Source: an uncultured Victivallaceae bacterium | GTDB lineage: Bacteria > Verrucomicrobiota > Lentisphaeria > Victivallales > Victivallaceae | Direction: 5' to 3' | Assembly: GCA_934663655.1 (NCBI GenBank) | Contig: CAKUKT010000001.1 | Coordinates: 1 to 37,034 of the forward strand | Length of the DNA: 37,034 bases | Part shown: piece after piece, positions 32,527 to 37,034 of the stretch | Layout of the letters: every line of letters starts with the position of its first letter | How positions within the stretch are numbered: the stretch's first letter is position 1 | Made by a program: the position numbers and the translations under genes | The notes under the pieces: model-generated | Seen by the model: the letters and a program-made list of their open reading frames with translations, nothing else | Databases searched by the model: none | Told to the model about the DNA's origin: nothing

Positions 32527-33351
32527 TTATTCTCCATTGTTTTCCAGGTAGTTCCGGCGGCGATACTGGCGGGGAGAAAGTCCGAAGTGGCGGGTGAAGG
32601 CGCGGGAGAGTTCGAAACCGCTGGCGAACCCGCAGTGGGCGGCGATCTCCTTGACCAGGAGATTTTCCGAAAGCATTTCCGCCGCCAGTTGCAGGCGTTG
32701 TTGGAGAATAAAGTTGTAGATCGGTTGCCCGACAGCCTTGCGGAAGCGCGCCCGGAGGCTGTCATAGCCGATCCCGAGATCAGCGGCGATCCGGCGGGGA
32801 ACCCAGTTCGCGGCAGGATCGTCATGAATGCGGATCGCGACGGCGCGGATTTCCTTGTCAGCCGTGCGGCGCGATTGGGGTTTGGACGCGAACTCTGCGG
32901 CGAGAAGCGCCATTATCGTTTCGATGCGTGCTGCGATGGCGCAATGGTTGGCGACCGGATCGGAAAGAAAATCGATCACCGATTCCGTGAAGAGTTTGTA
33001 GAAGCGTTCCGGAGCTGAAATTTTCCGGTACGGCAGCCGGGAGACGCCGTTCAGGGATTCGAGCATGCGACGGGCGCGTCCTCCGCGCATATTGATCCAC
33101 AGGTGTTCAAGAACCGGCCTGCCTGGAATCGGCTCGTAATCGAAGCGGTCCCCCGGGCGCATCCAGAAAGCACACGGCGCACACAGATGGTATTCATGGT
33201 CGCCGAAAAGAAACAATATCTCTCCGCGCGCAAGAAATTCAAGGGAATAAACAGAAATGGTCCGGCGTCCATTGGGACGGATCCGCCTGATTTTGGTTTC
33301 CCGTCGGAGGGAGATGAATTCCACGTCGGAGAAATAATCCGGGATTGTCAT
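32527..33351 (-). CDS. AraC family transcriptional regulator
   Basis: 274 residues. An N-terminal cupin-like sensory half (about 20-110, with the AFWMRPGDRFDYEPI turn) is followed by a C-terminal pair of helix-turn-helix motifs (about 170-265): WVPRRIAADLGIGYDSLRARFRK, then VKEIAAHCGFASGFELSRAFTRHFGLSPRQYRR, the classic AraC signature. Such regulators usually respond to a sugar or glycan and activate nearby genes. It is divergent from the prepilin-like and sialidase genes, and its promoter physically overlaps theirs, so it is a candidate controller of that pair. Confidence 0.93.
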   Translation of the reverse strand: MTIPDYFSDVEFISLRRETKIRRIRPNGRRTISVYSLEFLARGEILFLFGDHEYHLCAPCAFWMRPGDRFDYEPIPGRPVLEHLWINMRGGRARRMLESLNGVSRLPYRKISAPERFYKLFTESVIDFLSDPVANHCAIAARIETIMALLAAEFASKPQSRRTADKEIRAVAIRIHDDPAANWVPRRIAADLGIGYDSLRARFRKAVGQPIYNFILQQRLQLAAEMLSENLLVKEIAAHCGFASGFELSRAFTRHFGLSPRQYRRRNYLENNGE

Positions 33352-33382
33352 GTTTATGCCATGTTTTTTATCATTTTTGCTA

Positions 33383-33411
33383 TTTGCTATTTGTAACTAC
33401 ATGAATATAAT
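33383..33411 (+). promoter_or_regulatory. promoter of the prepilin-like / sialidase genes
   Basis: TTTGCT (33383-33388), 17 bases, perfect TATAAT (33406-33411). The -35 is poor, which suits an activator-dependent promoter. The gene's Shine-Dalgarno AAGGAG (33477-33482) serves the ATG at 33494. Confidence 0.6.
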
Positions 33412-33435
33412 ATACTGTGTAAACAAAAATGTCAA
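33407..33435 (-). promoter_or_regulatory. promoter of araC, overlapping the divergent promoter
   Basis: On the minus strand TTGACA (complement of 33430-33435), 17 bases, TATTAT (complement of 33407-33412): near-consensus. Its -10 occupies the same bases as the plus-strand TATAAT at 33406-33411. Confidence 0.7.
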
Positions 33436-33493
33436 ATAATAATTCTCAAGCAACCCGGGAAATCCTTCCCAACAACAAGGAGAATTCATAAAT

Positions 33494-34249
33494 ATGGTAA
33501 AACAACGCTTCACGCTGATCGAACTACTGGTCGTGATTGCGATCATCGCGATTCTGGCGGCAATGTTGATGCCGGCGCTGTCGAAGGCCCGGGAAGCGGC
33601 TCGAGCGAGCAACTGTCTGGCCAATTTAAAACAGATTGCGCTGATTTCCTCCATGTACGGCTCCGATCACCGCGGCGCCATCGCCCTGCGGCAGCGTTTC
33701 AACAGCTGTCCGGATTGCAAGCTCAATCACCGAACCTGGGTTCAGACACTCACCTGCAACGGGTATGGCCCGCCCGCCAGTGCAATCTGGGGATGCCCGA
33801 GCCTCGGACGCAAGGGTGGAGACGGTGATAATGTCTCCGGAACCCGCTGGTACACTTACGGGGTCTACGATCAGGACGGCAACGCCGGCATCTACAACGA
33901 CAAAATCTGCACCGCCACCCTCGGCAGTGGTACTGCATATGAGATCAAGGTTCTCTATTCCGGGCGGGCGCTCGGTCCGTCATCGACCATTTTCGCGCTC
34001 GACAGCTTTCTATTGTCCACCCGGGTGGAAACTTATTACCTGAGCATGGGTAATCCCAATGGCTCCTATGCGAGCGCGCGTCATTCCGGGCGAATCAACT
34101 TCAGTTTCATCGACGGACATGCCGCTTCGCTGCAGCCGGCGGAGTTTTTCGCGATGACCCGGGACAACCCGCAGGATTATCAGGCCAAAACCTCGATCAA
34201 ATGGCGATATGTGATCAGTGACGCCACGACCAGTTATTACCAGTATTGA
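33494..34249 (+). CDS. prepilin-like (type II pseudopilin N-terminus) secreted protein
   Basis: 251 residues. The N-terminus is a type III prepilin signal: short basic leader MVKQR, then [20 protein letters not shown], with the conserved Glu at +5. The usual Gly before the cleavage site is Arg here, a form I associate with Lentisphaerae. The rest resembles the DUF1559-like pseudopilin families of this superphylum, with [17 protein letters not shown] near the C-terminus (H-x-G ... DGH pattern) and several Cys residues (CPDCK, CNGYG, WGCPS) that could form disulfides. The likely fate is the cell envelope or surface; function is unknown. The sialidase gene follows by 17 bp, and the pair faces away from an AraC gene. 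Confidence 0.9.
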   Translation: MVKQRFTLIELLVVIAIIAILAAMLMPALSKAREAARASNCLANLKQIALISSMYGSDHRGAIALRQRFNSCPDCKLNHRTWVQTLTCNGYGPPASAIWGCPSLGRKGGDGDNVSGTRWYTYGVYDQDGNAGIYNDKICTATLGSGTAYEIKVLYSGRALGPSSTIFALDSFLLSTRVETYYLSMGNPNGSYASARHSGRINFSFIDGHAASLQPAEFFAMTRDNPQDYQAKTSIKWRYVISDATTSYYQY

Positions 34250-34266
34250 CGGCGGGGGGGGAGATT

Positions 34267-35970
34267 GTGTTCAAAACATCTTTTCAGAAATTGGTGGTGG
34301 TATTGCTGCTGGCGGGTGGAGTTTCTGCGGGGGATGAAATTCCGCTGCGGGGAGGGGTGGTGAGTCTGCGCGGGGAGAAGCTGGTCGCCTCCTCGACCCG
34401 GGATTTGAACTTTGTACGCGGTTTCCGGGCGGCGGACGGCACCATTTATCTCAGCAGTTCGATCGGGGTTCACACCGTTGATGAACAGGGAGAGCGCCGG
34501 ATGTCGCGTGACGGCGGCAACAGCTGGGAAACCTCAATTGCCGGGGGATTCAATGCGTTTGACCTTGACGACGGCCGGCGGGTGCGTGAAATAAACTGGG
34601 TCGCGGATAAACCGGTCGACACGGCCAGAATCACGATTATTGATTCCTTCCCCGGCGGGGAGAAAAAGCCGGAGGTACATGAAACGGATATGAAACTGCC
34701 GTTTCCCTTTTCGGGGCGTCTCTGCTCTTTCCCGCGTCGTGCTCCCGACGGGACGTTGCTGGCGGCCGGTTATGGTCGGCGGCCGGGGAGCGGAAATTTT
34801 TTCAATTTTGCCTGCCGATCCAATGATGACGGTGCGAACTGGGAGTTCCTCTCGGTGATTTCAGAAGCTGAAGCCGGCGCGGAAGGCCCCAGCGAAACCG
34901 GAATCGAAACCCTGGCCGACGGTTCGGTGCTGGCGGTCTACCGTGTCGCCGGGAATGAACCCCTCCGGCAGAAGCGTTCGTTTGACGGCGGCAGAAGCTG
35001 GGGAGAGGAACGCATTCTCGCCTCCGCCGGAGCGGTGATGCCCTGCCTGCTCCGGCTTTCCGACGGGACGCTGGCGTTGCTTTCCGGACGTCCCGGCATC
35101 ACGCTGTCGCTCGATTTCGGGGGTGTCGGTGACGACTGGCAACCGGTCGAACTCTATCGCGGCCCCGGCAGCAGTTACGGCACCATCGTCGAAACCTCTC
35201 CCGGAAAACTGCTGGTGTTGTACGATGAGAGCAACTTCAGTACCGGGCGGGTAAATTCCCGTTACAACCGGATTTTCGCGGTGGAGCTGGAAGTGCGGCG
35301 CGGCGGAGGGCTCTCCGCTGCCGCGGCGGAACGCGAAGAACTTCTCGGCTGCACAACCCTCTACCATCCGGCGGAGCGGAAACTCCCCGGCGAACTGGGC
35401 GGCCGTTTCAACGTGCTGCGTTATCAAACAAAACCGGAAGATCCCCGGGGACCCTATCTTGAAATCGTGGATATTCCGGAACGGCCGACTCCGGTATTGC
35501 GGATGGTATCACGTCACGCCACGGGCTCCGGCAATCTGATTCGACCCTATGTGCGTGCGCCGCTGCCTTCCGAAACCGGCCGTGTGGAACTTAAGTGTTC
35601 GTTCCGGCTGCTCGACGCGCAGGAGCCGGAGGTGCCGCAGTTTCTGATTTCGGTGCGGGTGGCCGGCGAAAACGGCGGTCACCGCCAGGCAACGGTGCAA
35701 TTCGCCGCCGACGCTCTGATCGCAACCGATGCCCGTGGGGAGCAGCAGATCCCCTTCGCTGCCGGAGTCGGAACTTTTCACGATTATCGGCTTGTTGTTG
35801 ACGGTATGGCGGGAGAGATGAAGATTTTTGTTGATGGTAAGCTGCTGGAGCACGGCACCGTCAAGCTCGCCGAAACGGCGGGCGAGGGTTCACCGGAGAT
35901 CATCTTCGGCGACGGCAGCACCCAGGTGCGCGGGGCCGTCGAAGTCGAGTACATCGGCTGGAACAATTGA
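34267..35970 (+). CDS. secreted sialidase-like (BNR/Asp-box) protein
   Basis: 567 residues from the GTG at 34267, preceded by GGGGAG; this gives a clean signal peptide (FKTSFQKLVVVLLLAGGVSAG). A six-bladed beta-propeller is suggested by Asp boxes (S-x-D-x-G-x-x-W): SRDGGNSW, SNDDGANW, SFDGGRSW and a degenerate SLDFGGVGDDW. The segment ETGIETLADGSVLAVYR fits the family, and Arg/Glu residues suitable for a GH33-like site occur, but a full catalytic triad could not be assigned by eye. The last 150 residues look like a concanavalin/LamG-type beta sandwich (FHDYRLVVDGMAGEMKIFVD), possibly carbohydrate-binding. The probable substrate is sialylated host glycan; other BNR hydrolases are possible. Confidence 0.8.
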   Translation: MFKTSFQKLVVVLLLAGGVSAGDEIPLRGGVVSLRGEKLVASSTRDLNFVRGFRAADGTIYLSSSIGVHTVDEQGERRMSRDGGNSWETSIAGGFNAFDLDDGRRVREINWVADKPVDTARITIIDSFPGGEKKPEVHETDMKLPFPFSGRLCSFPRRAPDGTLLAAGYGRRPGSGNFFNFACRSNDDGANWEFLSVISEAEAGAEGPSETGIETLADGSVLAVYRVAGNEPLRQKRSFDGGRSWGEERILASAGAVMPCLLRLSDGTLALLSGRPGITLSLDFGGVGDDWQPVELYRGPGSSYGTIVETSPGKLLVLYDESNFSTGRVNSRYNRIFAVELEVRRGGGLSAAAAEREELLGCTTLYHPAERKLPGELGGRFNVLRYQTKPEDPRGPYLEIVDIPERPTPVLRMVSRHATGSGNLIRPYVRAPLPSETGRVELKCSFRLLDAQEPEVPQFLISVRVAGENGGHRQATVQFAADALIATDARGEQQIPFAAGVGTFHDYRLVVDGMAGEMKIFVDGKLLEHGTVKLAETAGEGSPEIIFGDGSTQVRGAVEVEYIGWNN

Positions 35971-35974
35971 CGAA

Positions 35975-36005
35975 CCGGCAACATCCTTCCGGCCCCGATT
36001 GCCGG
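35975..36005. terminator. hairpin between convergent genes, possible bidirectional stop
   Basis: CCGGCAA (35975-35981) and TTGCCGG (35999-36005) form a perfect 7-bp stem around a 17-base loop in the 57-bp gap between the sialidase and murI-like stops. There is no T-run on either side, so function as a terminator is uncertain. Confidence 0.35.
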
Positions 36006-36027
36006 AACCGCGGTCACCTCGCAGCGT

Positions 36028-36936
36028 TCAGAACGGGGTGAACAGTTCCGGATTGAAATGATAATTGTTGAGCGCTTCCGCAAGTTCCGGAGCATCCGCG
36101 GCGATGAGCGCCGCCAGCGCCCGGCGTTTGACCTCCGTCAGCGGGATCCGGGAATGTACCTCGGCAGAAAATTCCGGCACCGCCGTGCCGCTGAGCAGAC
36201 GGGATATCTCCGGACGGGAGGGGAAGGCGGTGTTCGGGTCGAGCAGCGTCATGACGCCGCCGAAGACGGCGGTAAATTCGCTCTCCCAGAGCCGCGACGA
36301 ATAACCGTAATGGGTGCAGCACAAGCCGAGCGCCGTTTTTTCGGGATTCAGGTCTGGGCAGCGACGCCGGAGATCGGTGGCGATTCCCCGGAGTTCGGCG
36401 GCGATTTCCGGACGTTCCGGGCCGGCCTCGATTCGGGTGGCCAGTCCGGGACAAGCCCTGCCGATCACCCGCCGGGGATCGATGCCGCGTCGCCGCAGCC
36501 GTTCCCGGTAAAGCCCGGAACCGACGGTGGTCTCCGTGCCGAACACCACCAGACGGCGTTCCTCATCCCCGCTCAGGTAATGGTAAAGCATCGTCTCCGC
36601 TGCATCGACAATTCCCACCAGCGGCACCGTCGTCTCCACTCCCGCCACTTCACGCAGTATCGAGAGCGTGTTGCAGCCGATGACCACGGCATCGGGATGA
36701 AATTCCAGCATGCCGGCCAGCGCCTGCCGGAACACCCTCAGCTTCTCTCCGAGGGTTGAGAGGTGGTTGTACCCGCGGCCGACTTCCGGCCAGGCGTTGA
36801 AGTAGATGACCCGCACCCGGGAAGCGGGGGCGCCGCGATCGCGCATCTCCACCATCAACCGGCGGGCCACATCGATACCCCCCAGTCCGGAATCGCAGAC
36901 CAGCAGGATGAATTCAGATTTCCCGGAACCGGTCAT
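36028..36936 (-). CDS. murI: glutamate racemase-like Asp/Glu racemase
   Basis: 302 residues. Cofactor-independent racemase family; MurI makes D-glutamate for peptidoglycan. The two catalytic Cys regions are visible: VVIGCNTLS (about residue 88) and LGLCCTHYGYS (about residue 205), as is the N-terminal VCDSGLGGIDVARRL loop. The protein is somewhat longer than typical MurI (about 270), and the second motif reads CCTHYG where MurI usually has GCTHYP, so a related Asp/Glu racemase cannot be excluded. The ATG overlaps the upstream gene's TGA (ATGA). Confidence 0.83.
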   Translation of the reverse strand: MTGSGKSEFILLVCDSGLGGIDVARRLMVEMRDRGAPASRVRVIYFNAWPEVGRGYNHLSTLGEKLRVFRQALAGMLEFHPDAVVIGCNTLSILREVAGVETTVPLVGIVDAAETMLYHYLSGDEERRLVVFGTETTVGSGLYRERLRRRGIDPRRVIGRACPGLATRIEAGPERPEIAAELRGIATDLRRRCPDLNPEKTALGLCCTHYGYSSRLWESEFTAVFGGVMTLLDPNTAFPSRPEISRLLSGTAVPEFSAEVHSRIPLTEVKRRALAALIAADAPELAEALNNYHFNPELFTPF

Positions 36937-37034
36937 CGGCGTTTCTTGAGCACCCTGATCTGCGGACGGCGTTCGGCGAGCCCCCGGTTGACTTCAATCG
37001 GAGTGCCGTCCGGAGCTTTGCCGCAGCAGTACAT
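36933..37034 (-). CDS. C-terminal end of an unidentified upstream gene
   Basis: An open frame runs from the right edge to a TGA that overlaps the murI-like ATG. The 33 visible residues start MYCCGKAPDGTP and end RVLKKRR; the Met at the very edge may be internal. The basic tail and coupling to murI are all that can be said; no family is recognised. Confidence 0.5.
   Translation of the reverse strand: MYCCGKAPDGTPIEVNRGLAERRPQIRVLKKRR

Overview
The window looks like a chromosomal segment of an anaerobic, GC-rich bacterium of the PVC superphylum, most likely Lentisphaerae (Victivallis-like). This is inferred from gene content, not from a marker-gene tree. Three things point there: a DUF1549/DUF1501/PPC-domain trio of the planctomycete-verrucomicrobial type, a prepilin-like protein with the N-terminus [20 protein letters not shown] beside a sialidase and an AraC regulator, and a complete electron-bifurcating [FeFe]-hydrogenase operon. 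No transposase, phage gene, CRISPR array or rRNA operon is visible.

Layout. 1-907: end of a GH20-like glycosidase gene. 908-1515: gene-poor stretch with two strong intrinsic terminators. 1516-2740: tRNA-Arg(ACG) and rplM-rpsI, both on the minus strand, each with a near-consensus promoter. 2737-7695: minus-strand trio of secreted DUF1549/DUF1553, DUF1501 and PPC-domain proteins. 7860-9338: murE. 9524-18149: rex-controlled hydrogen operon on the plus strand, in the order rex, thioredoxin-like ferredoxin, HydS-type sensory hydrogenase with a PAS domain, SpoIIE-type phosphatase, hydC, hydB, hydA, then a long terminator hairpin. 18140-20529: grpE-dnaJ-smpB. 20531-20690: a duplicated 72-bp GC-rich element. 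20701-23428: minus-strand trio of yjdF-like, small membrane protein and GKRP/MurQ-like SIS protein. 23592-26551: membrane/helical-repeat protein followed by a double-headed PilT/PilU-type ATPase. 26622-26699: a 39-bp tandem duplication. 26707-32022: tightly packed minus-strand operon fau-rny-alr-ALDH-hpt. 32527-35970: araC diverging from a prepilin-like gene and a sialidase. 36028-37034: murI-like racemase and the tail of an upstream gene.

How it fits together. HydABC would couple reoxidation of NADH and reduced ferredoxin to H2 production during sugar fermentation. Rex (NADH/NAD+ sensing) and the HydS/phosphatase pair (possible H2 or redox sensing) are encoded in front of the enzyme genes, and two Rex-like 7-4-7 dyads spaced exactly 20 bp lie over the predicted start of transcription. 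Secreted glycosidases, the sialidase and the AraC regulator suggest host-glycan or mucin use feeding this fermentation. murE, alr, murI and the GKRP/MurQ-like protein are peptidoglycan or amino-sugar functions. The most unusual items are the fused twin retraction ATPase, the sensory hydrogenase-phosphatase pair with an uncharacterised C-terminal domain, the apparently cysteine-depleted C-terminal domain of HydA, and the mutually overlapping divergent promoters of araC and the prepilin gene.
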